Positions 24,993-33,759 are shown, counted from the first letter of the stretch. The stretch: DNA of 40,610 nucleotides from Clostridium sp. (GCA_015058375.1 SVCK01000129.1:1-40610); one strand, 5' to 3'. Program-made: numbers and translations. Notes: generated by a model from the letters alone, not told the origin.

Positions 24993-25015
24993 GTATTAAA
25001 AATGAGCGATATAAT
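24987..25015 (+). promoter_or_regulatory. veg promoter P2 (full consensus)
   Basis: TTGACA (24987-24992), exactly 17 nt, TATAAT (25010-25015): a complete sigma-A consensus match, 24 nt before the veg start. The B. subtilis veg promoter is likewise known for its strength. Confidence 0.85.
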
Positions 25016-25039
25016 AAAATAAGGAAAGAGGGTGTTAAT

Positions 25040-25276
25040 ATGGAAAAAATTAAAACTATTTCAACAATAAAAAAAGATATAGAAAGACACATAGGAGAAA
25101 AGGTAACATTAAGGGCAAATGGGGGTAGAAAAAAAATTCTAGTCAATGATGGAGTCTTAGAAAGTGCTTACCCTAGTATTTTTGTAATTAGATTAGAAAA
25201 TGACACCCAGAGGACTGTGACGTATAGCTATTCAGATGTTTTAACAAAAACAGTTCAATTATTTTTTCCAAGTTAG
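25040..25276 (+). CDS. veg: Veg protein
   Basis: A 78-aa protein of the Veg family, a small conserved Firmicute protein with a beta-barrel-like fold. In B. subtilis Veg promotes biofilm gene expression and affects spore outgrowth. Family features seen are TISTIKKDIERHIGEKV, RANGGRKK and a final SYSDVLTKTVQLFF. GAGGGTG precedes ATG 25040. The position next to yabG is conserved in Bacillus and Clostridium. Expression should be very high in growing cells, given the two strong promoters; a separate terminator closes the transcript. Confidence 0.95.
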   Translation: MEKIKTISTIKKDIERHIGEKVTLRANGGRKKILVNDGVLESAYPSIFVIRLENDTQRTVTYSYSDVLTKTVQLFFPS

Positions 25277-25282
25277 CAATTA

Positions 25283-25310
25283 AACTTCGATAAAGTCGGA
25301 GTTTTTTTTT
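25283..25310 (+). terminator. Terminator after veg
   Basis: AACTTCGA (25283-25290) pairs with TCGGAGTT (25296-25303), including one G-T pair, followed by a long T-run to 25310. Confidence 0.85.
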
Positions 25311-25812
25311 ATGCCTAGAAAATTGAGTTTTGAGTAGGAGAATATTGCTTTAAGAATGTTTTGCATGGTTTTGATAAAGTTTTTTATTATGTGAAAAAGT
25401 GTAATGTGAAATGCTTTGCTGTTTTTCAATTAATTATATAATAAATATATTTTAAAAAAAGAGAAATATTTGAAAGATACTGTATATTAAAAAAGATTTT
25501 TTCCTTTATACAGTAATATTTTTTTGCATAAAAAAGAAAGATGGTGGGTTCCATCTTTCAACTATGGTATAAAAGGGTATTGAGAATTTATGAGAGGTTA
25601 TATGGTCAATAACCAAGATTAATGATACGACAAATTAGTTTAATTGTCAACACATTTTGTATAAAAATATAAAAAAAAATAAAAAAAAAATAAATTATAA
25701 ATATTCATAGGGGATATTGTACTTATTTATTATTATAGAATTTTATATTGATAGTCATAAAAGAAGACAAATAGATATATAGTTAATAGTAGGAATTTTA
25801 TAGGAGGTAAGT
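25311..25812. other. veg-sipL intergenic region with hairpins
   Basis: About 500 nt without a convincing gene. TACTGTATA/TATACAGTA (25478-25486 and 25507-25515) is followed by a T-run, so it may terminate a short RNA. GAAAGATGG/CCATCTTTC (25536-25544 and 25551-25559) is a perfect 9-bp hairpin that contains the ATG of a 23-codon open frame (25541-25612) with only a weak ribosome site. A-tracts at 25671-25690 may bend the DNA. I see no clear sporulation promoter before sipL. Confidence 0.5.
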
Positions 25813-27375
25813 ATGGGAAAGATAGATGTTATTAAGCAAAGTTTACAATTTGAACAATTGTTGAATCAAGATTGTTCAAATACTATTTTAAGGGAAGAAT
25901 ATTTGATACCTGATACTCATCCAGATGTAGAAAGAATATTATTAGTAGAAGCTAAACCTACAATTACTAATAAAGACATTGTAGGGGATAAAGCAATTGT
26001 AGAAGGAAGTGTAGAATATAATGTTATTTATATTCCAAGAGATGATGATGCTGTAGTAAACTCAGTAAATTATTCTGAGAAGTTTACAAATTCATTTGAT
26101 ATTGGAGAAAATGAACATAAAGTAATTTGTGAAGTAGAATGTAAAGTTGAACATATTGATGCTAGTATCATGAATGAAAGAAAAATATCAATAGAAGGGG
26201 TTCTTCAATTAGACTGGCAAGTATATTTGGATACTGAATTCGATTTTGTAGAAGATCTTGAAGCTACACAGGGAGTAGAAATCTTAAAAGAAAGCGATAA
26301 TATAAAAAAATTGGCTTTCAGTAAAGAAGTGGAGATGGTTGGAAAATCTGTTTTAAGAGTTGGAATGGATAAACCACAAGTATCAAAGATCTTAAAATGT
26401 TCATTGAGACTTCATAAAAAAGAAATGAAGTCTGGAGAAGATAAAGTATATTTAGGATGCTATTGTAAAATAAATATTTTATATGTTGCAGATGATACAA
26501 ATGATATTATGCTTTTAGAGGATGATGTTTATGTATCACAAGATGAAGAAATTATCGGTGTAGCTCCAAACATGATATCATATGCAACTTATAATGTTAA
26601 GAATACAGATGTTGTAATTGAAGAAGATGATTTAGGCGAAGCCAGAATTATAAATGTAGAATTTTTGATAGGTGGAAAAGTAAGTGTATTTTCAGAGGAA
26701 GCTATATCAATAATAAAGGATGCCTATTCACCTAAATTCCCAATAAATATTGAGAAAAATGTGCATAATATAGATGCTCTTTTAGATGTTCAATCAAGTG
26801 AAAATATAATTAAAGATAATATATATTTAAAAGAAGGCGATTTCAAACCTGAAAAGATTATAAATGTCACAGGTGATGTTATCGTAAATGATAAGAAAAT
26901 TTCTGATGATAAAGTTATTGTTGATGGAATTATAAAGGCACAAGTTATATATAAGACAAATGATGAAAATAATCTTTATGGACACGTTTCAGGAGATATA
27001 CCTTTTACAACAATGATAGATATAGTTGGCTCAAAAGATGATATGAAGGCTGTAATTAAAGCAGCATTAGAATCTTTGGATGCAGTTATAGAAGCTAATA
27101 CAATAGCAATAAAAGCTAGTGTTATAATAAATGCTAAAGTATTTTATGAAATTGAAAAAGAATTTATATCTGATGTTGTTGAAGGAGAAGACGAAGTAGC
27201 TGATAAGAAGGCAAGTATAACTATTTATGTTGTAGGTAAAGGGGATACCTTATGGGATCTTGCAAAGAAATATTGTTGTACAATGCAAGAATTGAAAAAA
27301 ATTAATGATTTAGAAGAAGAATATACCTTACAGGAAGGAGAAAAATTAATTATTCCTGGAAGGGCTGTTTTTTAG
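25813..27375 (+). CDS. sipL: SipL/SpoVID-like spore morphogenesis protein (DUF3794 + LysM)
   Basis: A 520-aa protein with repeated DUF3794 (SPOCS) modules across residues 1-465 and a C-terminal LysM domain (about 471-517: GKGDTLWDLAKKY, then LQEGEKLIIPG). Length, architecture and the neighbours yabG and veg match C. difficile SipL, which binds SpoIVA through its LysM domain and joins the coat to the forespore; the Bacillus functional counterpart is SpoVID. EEYLIPDTHPDVERIL near the N terminus is the typical DUF3794 start. AGGAGGT precedes ATG 25813. A strong hairpin terminator follows. Expression in the mother cell is expected from the family, but I could not define its promoter. Confidence 0.9.
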   Translation: MGKIDVIKQSLQFEQLLNQDCSNTILREEYLIPDTHPDVERILLVEAKPTITNKDIVGDKAIVEGSVEYNVIYIPRDDDAVVNSVNYSEKFTNSFDIGENEHKVICEVECKVEHIDASIMNERKISIEGVLQLDWQVYLDTEFDFVEDLEATQGVEILKESDNIKKLAFSKEVEMVGKSVLRVGMDKPQVSKILKCSLRLHKKEMKSGEDKVYLGCYCKINILYVADDTNDIMLLEDDVYVSQDEEIIGVAPNMISYATYNVKNTDVVIEEDDLGEARIINVEFLIGGKVSVFSEEAISIIKDAYSPKFPINIEKNVHNIDALLDVQSSENIIKDNIYLKEGDFKPEKIINVTGDVIVNDKKISDDKVIVDGIIKAQVIYKTNDENNLYGHVSGDIPFTTMIDIVGSKDDMKAVIKAALESLDAVIEANTIAIKASVIINAKVFYEIEKEFISDVVEGEDEVADKKASITIYVVGKGDTLWDLAKKYCCTMQELKKINDLEEEYTLQEGEKLIIPGRAVF

Positions 27376-27384
27376 AAGTATTTA

Positions 27385-27419
27385 AGGCTCTGCAATAAAT
27401 ATTATTGCAGAGCTTTTTT
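27385..27419 (+). terminator. Terminator after sipL
   Basis: GCTCTGCAATA (27387-27397) pairs perfectly with TATTGCAGAGC (27403-27413) around a 5-nt loop, followed by six T. Confidence 0.95.
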
Positions 27420-27475
27420 GATGTGAAAAATTATTTTTATATATTTTTTGATGTGAAAAATAGAGTTTTTATATA
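27414..27475. repeat. Imperfect tandem duplication that includes a terminator T-tail
   Basis: TTTTTTGATGTGAAAAAT starts at 27414 and again at 27444. Each is followed by a diverged T-rich segment ending in TTTTTATATA, giving copies of about 30 and 32 nt. The first copy begins with the T-run of the sipL terminator. Confidence 0.8.
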
Positions 27476-27540
27476 AAGATAAATGAATAATTGATAAGTT
27501 GTTTGGCAAGAATAAAATATGTATGATTTGAGGTGATTAA

Positions 27541-28386
27541 ATGGAAATACAATTAAATGGGAATTTAATTATTATTGGGGGAGCTGAAGATAAGAAGGGT
27601 AAGAAGGAAATTTTAGAAGAAGTATGTAATTGCCTTGATAAGAAAAAAGATACTCTTCTTATTGTTACTGTTGCTACATTATATCCAGAAGAAGCAGCAA
27701 ATAAATATAGAAAAGTATTTACTCAATTAGGAGTAAATAAAATTGAAGTTCTTGATATAAGTGTTAGAGATGACTCTTTTAAAGAAGATAATGTGAGTTT
27801 GATAGAAAAGAGCAAGTTAATATTCTTTACTGGAGGAGATCAACTTAGAATTACAAGCCTAATAGGAGGTACTCCTGTTTATGAAGCTTTGAAAAAAGCA
27901 GGGGGCAAGGGTAAATATATAGTTGGTACGTCAGCAGGAGCTTCTGTGATGAGCGATACAATGATAGTAGAAGGAGAAGATGAAGAGTCACCAAGAAAAT
28001 GTACATTGAAAATGTCTCCAGGAATGGGCTTTATAGAGAATGTGATAATAGATCAACATTTTGCACAAAGGGGGAGGATAGGAAGGCTATTAACAGGGAT
28101 AGCTCAAAATCCTGAAGTATTAGGAATTGGTATTGATGAAAATACAGCAATTATAGTTAATAAAAACGGTGTATTTGAAGTGATAGGAGAAGGGGCTGTT
28201 TATGTTGTAGATGGAAGTACAATTACATATAGTAATGTTTCTGAACAACATTGCGATGAAGTATTAAGCATGTACAATATCAAATTACATATCTTAAAAG
28301 AAAAAGATAAATTTAGTTTAATAAGAAGAACACCTTTTGAGGAGGATAAGTTAAAGGATGAAAATAATAAAGCAAACAGCATTTGA
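27541..28386 (+). CDS. cphB: Cyanophycinase
   Basis: A 281-aa S51-family serine exopeptidase that releases beta-Asp-Arg dipeptides from cyanophycin. Motifs: IIIGGAEDK near the N terminus, FFTGGDQLR, and the nucleophile elbow GTSAGA (129-134) with Ser131; DQHFAQRGRIGRL and GIGIDENTAI are further family blocks. GAGGTGAT precedes ATG 27541. Its last 29 bp overlap the start of cphA, giving a tightly coupled degradation/synthesis pair. In C. perfringens, CphA and CphB were reported in spore membrane fractions and linked to spore assembly, which fits this position beside sipL and yabG. Confidence 0.95.
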   Translation: MEIQLNGNLIIIGGAEDKKGKKEILEEVCNCLDKKKDTLLIVTVATLYPEEAANKYRKVFTQLGVNKIEVLDISVRDDSFKEDNVSLIEKSKLIFFTGGDQLRITSLIGGTPVYEALKKAGGKGKYIVGTSAGASVMSDTMIVEGEDEESPRKCTLKMSPGMGFIENVIIDQHFAQRGRIGRLLTGIAQNPEVLGIGIDENTAIIVNKNGVFEVIGEGAVYVVDGSTITYSNVSEQHCDEVLSMYNIKLHILKEKDKFSLIRRTPFEEDKLKDENNKANSI

Positions 28387-30970
28387 AGGACAGAATATAT
28401 ATTCTCATAGAAAATGTATAAGATTCGATTTAGATTTGTGTGGATATGCAGATATCCCAAGCAAAGACATAGATGGTTTTAATGATGGTTTAGTTAAATT
28501 ATTACCAGAATTAAAAAAACATAGATGTGGTATAGATGAAGAAGGCGGATTTGTTAAAAGATTAAAAGAAGGAACTTATTTAGCTCATATATGTGAACAC
28601 AGTATTATAGCAATACAGAATATGCTTGGCATAGATGTATGCTATGGCAAGGCGAGAGAAATAAAGGGAGATTTATATTATATAATTGTTGAATATGAAT
28701 ATAAGCATTTTGCACTTGAATCTGCGAGACTTGCTGTTGATATTATGAATTCTTTAATAAATAAGGAAAGTATTAACTTTGAAAAAAGAATAAATATTTT
28801 AAAAGATATTTTAAGTAATGAGGCAATAGGACCAAGTACAAAATCTGTAAAAGATGCAGCACAAAGATATGGTATGCCAGTTTTTCCATTAGGAGATTCA
28901 GGATTTTATCAAATAGGTTATGGAAAGCAAGGGAGAATAATTGAAGCTACTATTGGTTCTCAAACTAGTTGTGTAGCTGCAGATATAGCATCGGATAAAC
29001 AACTTACTAAGATGTTGCTAATAAATCAAAATATTCCTGTTCCAAGTGGAGAAGAGGTACATAATGTAATTAATTTATTGCAAGAAAGTGAAAAGATAGG
29101 ATATCCTTTGGTTTTAAAACCTAGATATGGTAGCAAGGGTCAAGGTGTTATATTAAATATAAAAGATGAGAAAACATTAATAGGGTCATATAAAAAGGTT
29201 AAAGATGAGTTTGGAGAAGTAATTGTTGAAAGATATGTAGAAGGAAATGATTATAGAGTATGTATAGTAGATTATAATGTTGTAGCGGTATCTTTGAGAA
29301 TTCCACCTGCCATAATAGGAGATGGAATTCATAATATAAAAGAACTTATAATGAATGTTAATAGTAGTAATTTAAGAGGTAATGATCATGAAAAACCTTT
29401 GACTAAAATAAAAATTAATGAGGAGTTAATTGAATATTTAAAAAAGAAAAAACTAACTCTAAATACAATATTAAGACAAGGTCAAAAAGTAAAATTACGA
29501 GATAATGCAAACTTATCAACAGGTGGAATGGCTATAGATTGTACAGAAATGATATCTGAAGAGAATAAGAAAATTTGTGTAAGAGCAGCTAGAGCTATAG
29601 GTTTAGATATATGCGGAGTAGATGTGAAAATAAATAATATAGAGGATTCAATTTTAGAAAATGGTGTGATAATGGAAGTTAATGCTGCACCAGGAATACG
29701 AATGCATGTATATCCTAGTCAAGGAAAAGTAAGAGATGTAGGAGAAGCTATTTTAAGTCTACAATATGGAGGAGTACCATTTAATATACCAGTTATATCA
29801 ATTACAGGAACTAATGGAAAAACTACAACAACAAGACTTACTGCTCATGTATTATCTAATATGGGATATAAGGTTGGAATGACAACAACTGATGGAATAT
29901 ATATAGATGGGGAGTGTATCGATTCAGGAGATGATACTGGATATAATAGTGCTAAGTCAGTACTTTTAAATAAAGAAGTTGAAGTTGCAGTTTTAGAAAC
30001 AGCTAGAGGTGGTATGATTAGAAAAGGGCTTGCTTATGAGTTGGCTGATGTAGCAGCAATAACAAATATAACTGAGGATCATATAGGTGTGGATGGAATA
30101 AATTCAATGGAGCAGTTAGCAAATGTAAAATCTTTGGTTGGTGAAGCTGTTAAAGAAGATGGATATGTAGTATTGAATGCAGATGATAAGTGGAGCAAAA
30201 GTATTCTTAAAAATATAAAAGCTAAAAAAATCTTCTTTTCTAAGAAGAAAGATAATGTTTTAATACAAGATGCAATAAGTAGTGGCAATATAGCTGTATA
30301 TATTGATGATAATATGCTATGCGTAACAAATGAAAAGAAAAAATATAAGATTGCAGATATAAGAAATATTCCAATAACATTAGGAGGAATATTAGATTTT
30401 AATATTGAAAATATTATGACTTCATGTGGTATATTAGTAGGAATGGGTGTAGATTATTGCATGATATCAAAGGGATTTAGAAGTTTTAAACTAGATTGTA
30501 AAGATAGTTCGGGAAGGTTTAATATATATGATGTTAAAGGCGTAAAAGTTATTTTAGACTATGGTCATAATATAGAAGGATATAGAGCTATTCTTAAGTC
30601 TTTAATAAAGTTTAAGAAAAAGAATTTGATAGGTGTAATTGGAGTTCCTGGAGATAGAAGTAATAAGATAATAAGAGATATAGGAACTATGTGTGGCAAT
30701 GTTATGAATGATGTATATATAAAAGAAGATATAGATAAGCGTGGGAGAAAAGAGGGAGAAGTCGCACAAGTATTGAAGAATTCAATTGATGCATGCGAAA
30801 ATATTAAAGGTAAAATAATTTTAGATGAGAAAGAGGCGTTAAAAGTAGCGCTAGATAATGCTCAAAGTGGTGATTGTATAATTGTATTCTATGAAAAATT
30901 ATCTCCTCTTATAAAGCTTATAGAGGGGTACAATGGATTTAATGAAGATAGAAGTTTTGCAGATTTATAG
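28358..30970 (+). CDS. cphA: Cyanophycin synthetase
   Basis: An 870-aa two-module ligase that makes multi-L-arginyl-poly-L-aspartate using ATP. An N-terminal domain leads into an ATP-grasp module (about 215-470, with LVLKPRYGSKGQGV and EVNAAPGIRMH) that adds Asp. A Mur-ligase-like module (P-loop ITGTNGKTTTT, about 481-491; ETARGGM; DYGHN) adds Arg. The length is normal for the family. GGAGG (28341-28345) lies 12 nt before ATG 28358, inside the end of cphB. The product could be a nitrogen store in the mother cell or spore. No arginine-supply or isoaspartyl dipeptidase gene is adjacent. Confidence 0.96.
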   Translation: MKIIKQTAFEGQNIYSHRKCIRFDLDLCGYADIPSKDIDGFNDGLVKLLPELKKHRCGIDEEGGFVKRLKEGTYLAHICEHSIIAIQNMLGIDVCYGKAREIKGDLYYIIVEYEYKHFALESARLAVDIMNSLINKESINFEKRINILKDILSNEAIGPSTKSVKDAAQRYGMPVFPLGDSGFYQIGYGKQGRIIEATIGSQTSCVAADIASDKQLTKMLLINQNIPVPSGEEVHNVINLLQESEKIGYPLVLKPRYGSKGQGVILNIKDEKTLIGSYKKVKDEFGEVIVERYVEGNDYRVCIVDYNVVAVSLRIPPAIIGDGIHNIKELIMNVNSSNLRGNDHEKPLTKIKINEELIEYLKKKKLTLNTILRQGQKVKLRDNANLSTGGMAIDCTEMISEENKKICVRAARAIGLDICGVDVKINNIEDSILENGVIMEVNAAPGIRMHVYPSQGKVRDVGEAILSLQYGGVPFNIPVISITGTNGKTTTTRLTAHVLSNMGYKVGMTTTDGIYIDGECIDSGDDTGYNSAKSVLLNKEVEVAVLETARGGMIRKGLAYELADVAAITNITEDHIGVDGINSMEQLANVKSLVGEAVKEDGYVVLNADDKWSKSILKNIKAKKIFFSKKKDNVLIQDAISSGNIAVYIDDNMLCVTNEKKKYKIADIRNIPITLGGILDFNIENIMTSCGILVGMGVDYCMISKGFRSFKLDCKDSSGRFNIYDVKGVKVILDYGHNIEGYRAILKSLIKFKKKNLIGVIGVPGDRSNKIIRDIGTMCGNVMNDVYIKEDIDKRGRKEGEVAQVLKNSIDACENIKGKIILDEKEALKVALDNAQSGDCIIVFYEKLSPLIKLIEGYNGFNEDRSFADL

Positions 30971-30972
30971 TA

Positions 30973-31003
30973 AAAAGGCTGATGCGATTTGCATTAGCCT
31001 TTA
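30973..31003 (+). terminator. Hairpin after cphA (weak terminator)
   Basis: AAAGGCTGATGC (30974-30985) pairs with GCATTAGCCTTT (30991-31002), including one G-T pair, around a 5-nt loop. The tail is only TTATTAATTA, so termination may be partial. Confidence 0.6.
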
Positions 31004-31068
31004 TTAATTATAAGTGGTATGTTAAAATTATGAATATTATCTTTGAGATTGTCGAAAGGAAGTTGGTT

Positions 31069-31911
31069 ATGAAAGGGAAAGCATACGCTAAGATAAATAT
31101 ATCTTTAGATGTCATAGGTAAAAGAAATGATGGATATCATCTTTTAAGCATGATAATGCAGAACATTGAATTATATGATGAAATAGAAGTTAAACAAATA
31201 AAAGAGGGGATAATAATAACATGTAACAAATCTTTTATTCCAACAGATGAAAGAAATTTAGCATATAAAGCTGCAAAATTATTTTTAGATACGTACAATA
31301 TAAAATCAGGTGTTTCTATACATATAACAAAAAATATACCTGTTGCAGCTGGGCTTGCAGGAGGTAGTTCAGATTGTGCTACAGTTTTAAAAATGTTAAA
31401 TAAAATGTTTAAAGTATATGCATCTGAAGAAGAATTAATGAAATTAGGAGAAACATTGGGAGCAGATGTGCCTTACTGTATAAAAGGAGGAACTGCTTTA
31501 TGTGAAGGGATTGGAGAGAAGATAACAGCTATCAAGCCATTTAGAAATAAAATAGTACTTCTTGTAAAACCACCTTTTGGTGTATCTACAAAGGATGTAT
31601 ATAAGGCATTTGATTTAGGAAAAGTAAAAATACATCCTGATACAGTAAATCTTATAAAAAAAATTGAGGAAGATAATTTATATTATGTTGCTTCAAATAT
31701 GAAAAATCTTCTTGAAAATGTAACTATAAGAAAGCATAAAGTTTTATATAAGTTAAAAGAGAATTTAGTTAAGAATGGTGCAATAGGCGCTATGATGAGC
31801 GGAAGTGGACCAACTGTGTTTGCATTTTTTGATGATATGCAGATTGCATTAAAATGTTATAATGAGCTAAAAGAAAAGTATACGGATGTATTTTTAACAA
31901 GAACTATTTAA
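31069..31911 (+). CDS. ispE: 4-diphosphocytidyl-2-C-methyl-D-erythritol kinase
   Basis: GHMP-family kinase of the MEP isoprenoid pathway; it phosphorylates CDP-methylerythritol at the 2-hydroxyl. The 280-aa protein has the N-terminal KAYAKINISLDVIGKR with DGYH, the ATP-binding loop PVAAGLAGGSSDCA (about 91-104) and the C-terminal GAMMSGSGPTVFA. Start ATG 31069 follows AAAGGAAG and gives the N terminus usual for IspE; the frame stays open upstream to 30982 but that would add 29 atypical residues over the cphA hairpin. spoIIR follows at 60 nt with no terminator, so the two may be cotranscribed. Confidence 0.95.
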   Translation: MKGKAYAKINISLDVIGKRNDGYHLLSMIMQNIELYDEIEVKQIKEGIIITCNKSFIPTDERNLAYKAAKLFLDTYNIKSGVSIHITKNIPVAAGLAGGSSDCATVLKMLNKMFKVYASEEELMKLGETLGADVPYCIKGGTALCEGIGEKITAIKPFRNKIVLLVKPPFGVSTKDVYKAFDLGKVKIHPDTVNLIKKIEEDNLYYVASNMKNLLENVTIRKHKVLYKLKENLVKNGAIGAMMSGSGPTVFAFFDDMQIALKCYNELKEKYTDVFLTRTI

Positions 31912-31971
31912 TATTTATGAATATAAATCTTCTTTGTGGCAATAATATTTGTCATAGGGAGGTTTTTATTT

Positions 31972-32658
31972 ATGAGAAGATTTTTAAAGGTATTGAGTGG
32001 TTTATTAATAATAAGTTGTTTATTAACAGGGTGTACAGGCCTTGGTATAAATAAAGAAAGTAAGGTTGCCGTTGAAGGTGTGGATTTAAGTAATAAGGAG
32101 AGCAGTCAAGGGTATGCTATAGATGAAGAAAAAGTTTATAATTATGAAGATGTAAAAGATGTTGTTATAAGATTTCATGTGTTGGCAAATAGTGATACAG
32201 AGGAAGATCAAAATTTAAAATTGAAGGTAAGAGATGAAATATTAAATTATTTACAACCATATTTACAGAATTTGCAGTCAAGAGAGGAAGCAAAAAAAGT
32301 AATATTAGATAAACAAGATGAAATAAAAAAGATTTCTTTAAAAGTTATAAAAGATAATGGATATAGTTATGGTGTTAGAACTGAGCTTGCACGTGAGAAT
32401 TTTCCTGAGAAATCTTATGGAAAAATAACTTTACCACAAGGTAATTATGAAGCTATAAGAGTTATTATTGGTAATGGTGAAGGACATAATTGGTGGTGCG
32501 TGATGTTTCCTGCATTGTGTTTTATAGATGTTACTAAGGGACAAGTTGAGGAAAAAAAGAGTCAAGCAGAATTAGATAAAGTTATAGAAGAAAATAAGCA
32601 AGAAAAAGTTGATGTAAAGTTTAAAATAGTAGAAGTAATTAGAAACTTTTTTAGATAA
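31972..32658 (+). CDS. spoIIR: Stage II sporulation protein R
   Basis: A 228-aa SpoIIR. In Bacillus it is made in the forespore, exported to the intermembrane space and triggers SpoIIGA to process pro-sigma-E in the mother cell. Family blocks are VIRFHVLANSDTEEDQNLKLKVRD, ARENFPEKSYG and the region with NWWCVMFPALCF. The N terminus MRRFLKVLSGLLIISCLLTGC is a signal peptide that ends in a good lipobox (LTGC, C21), suggesting a lipoprotein here. GGGAGG precedes ATG 31972. In B. subtilis the gene is sigma-F controlled; I see no clear promoter of that type here. Confidence 0.95.
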   Translation: MRRFLKVLSGLLIISCLLTGCTGLGINKESKVAVEGVDLSNKESSQGYAIDEEKVYNYEDVKDVVIRFHVLANSDTEEDQNLKLKVRDEILNYLQPYLQNLQSREEAKKVILDKQDEIKKISLKVIKDNGYSYGVRTELARENFPEKSYGKITLPQGNYEAIRVIIGNGEGHNWWCVMFPALCFIDVTKGQVEEKKSQAELDKVIEENKQEKVDVKFKIVEVIRNFFR

Positions 32659-32750
32659 GAAGAGATATTAATAATTATTACTTGATTATAACAATCAAAA
32701 ATCATAAACTATATGTTGTAACACAAATAGTAATTTGGAGGGAATTGAAT

Positions 32751-33731
32751 ATGACAAGAGCTTTAGCAATGATCTCAGGTGGATTGGATAGTACTTTAGC
32801 AGCAAAGCTTGTTAAAGATCAAGGTATAGAAGTAATTGGAATATGTTTTAAATCATATTTCTTTGATGAAGAAAGTGCAAAGAAAATGTGTGATCAGATA
32901 GACATAAGATTAGAAGTCGTAGATTTTTCTAGAGAACATTTTGAAATGGTTAAAAATCCTAAGCATGGATGGGGAAAGAATATGAATCCATGTATAGATT
33001 GTCATGCAATGATGATGAACTATGCAGGAAAACTATTAGAAAAGTTTAATGCGGATTTTATAGTTACAGGAGAAGTATTAAATCAAAGACCAATGTCTCA
33101 AAATAAGCAAGCATTGAATACAGTTAAAAATGAATCTGGATTTGCAGATAAAATATTGAGACCTTTATGTGCTTTAAATCTTGAACCAACACAAATGGAA
33201 CTTTCAGGACTTGTAGATAGAGAAAAATTAATGAAAATATCAGGAAGAAGCAGAAAAGTTCAAATGGAACTTGCTGATAAATGGGGGCTTATAGATTATC
33301 CATCACCAGCAGGTGGCTGTAAGCTAACTGAACCAAATTATTCAATAAGACTTAAAGATGCTTTAAATAGAAAAGGTGATCTTACAGATAAAGAAATAGG
33401 ATTATTAAGATTTGGTAGACATTTCTTGTCGCCATCAGGAACAAAAATAGTTGTTTCAAGAACAGCTGATGAAGCAGAAGAAATAAAGAAAATAATAACT
33501 AAAGAAGATACTGTATTTTTACCACATAGTCACAAAGGTGCTATGGCAGTAATTTTAGGTGATGCTTCAAAAGAAGATAAGCAATTAGCAGCAAAGATAT
33601 TATCTAGATATACAAAAGGTAAAGATGAAGAATGTGTTGTTGTAAAAGCTGGATTCTATAAAACTAAATTTAAAGATGTTTTTGAAGTAAAACCTGCTAC
33701 AGATGAAGAAATATCACAATACATAATATAA
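32751..33731 (+). CDS. PP-loop ATPase, MnmA/ThiI-like tRNA-thiolation-type protein
   Basis: A 326-aa adenine-nucleotide alpha-hydrolase. The PP-loop SGGLDS is at residues 9-14. MNPCIDCH gives a CxxC pair comparable to catalytic or cluster Cys in thiouridylases, and another conserved block is YPSPAGGCKLTEPN with a further Cys. Family members in clostridia are often labelled tRNA (5-methylaminomethyl-2-thiouridylate)-methyltransferase, but this is shorter than MnmA and lacks an evident MnmA C-terminal barrel; the C-terminal third (from about residue 215) is of unclear type. A different thiolation or sulfur-transfer role is possible. GGAGGG precedes ATG 32751. A DUF1934 gene follows at 28 nt. 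Confidence 0.75.
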   Translation: MTRALAMISGGLDSTLAAKLVKDQGIEVIGICFKSYFFDEESAKKMCDQIDIRLEVVDFSREHFEMVKNPKHGWGKNMNPCIDCHAMMMNYAGKLLEKFNADFIVTGEVLNQRPMSQNKQALNTVKNESGFADKILRPLCALNLEPTQMELSGLVDREKLMKISGRSRKVQMELADKWGLIDYPSPAGGCKLTEPNYSIRLKDALNRKGDLTDKEIGLLRFGRHFLSPSGTKIVVSRTADEAEEIKKIITKEDTVFLPHSHKGAMAVILGDASKEDKQLAAKILSRYTKGKDEECVVVKAGFYKTKFKDVFEVKPATDEEISQYII

Positions 33732-33759
33732 CTTTTAATAGTTAGGAGATGAGATTTTA

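Larger units (their letters stand above)
24778..25039. other. yabG-veg intergenic region
   Basis: After the yabG terminator this region has no credible gene. It holds two promoters for veg and two interleaved inverted repeats, listed separately. The first 100 nt show nothing notable. Confidence 0.6.

Noticed and set aside
30982-31068. N-terminal extension of ispE
   Set aside because: The extra 29 residues do not match IspE, overlap the hairpin after cphA, and the ATG at 31069 has its own AAAGGAAG site.
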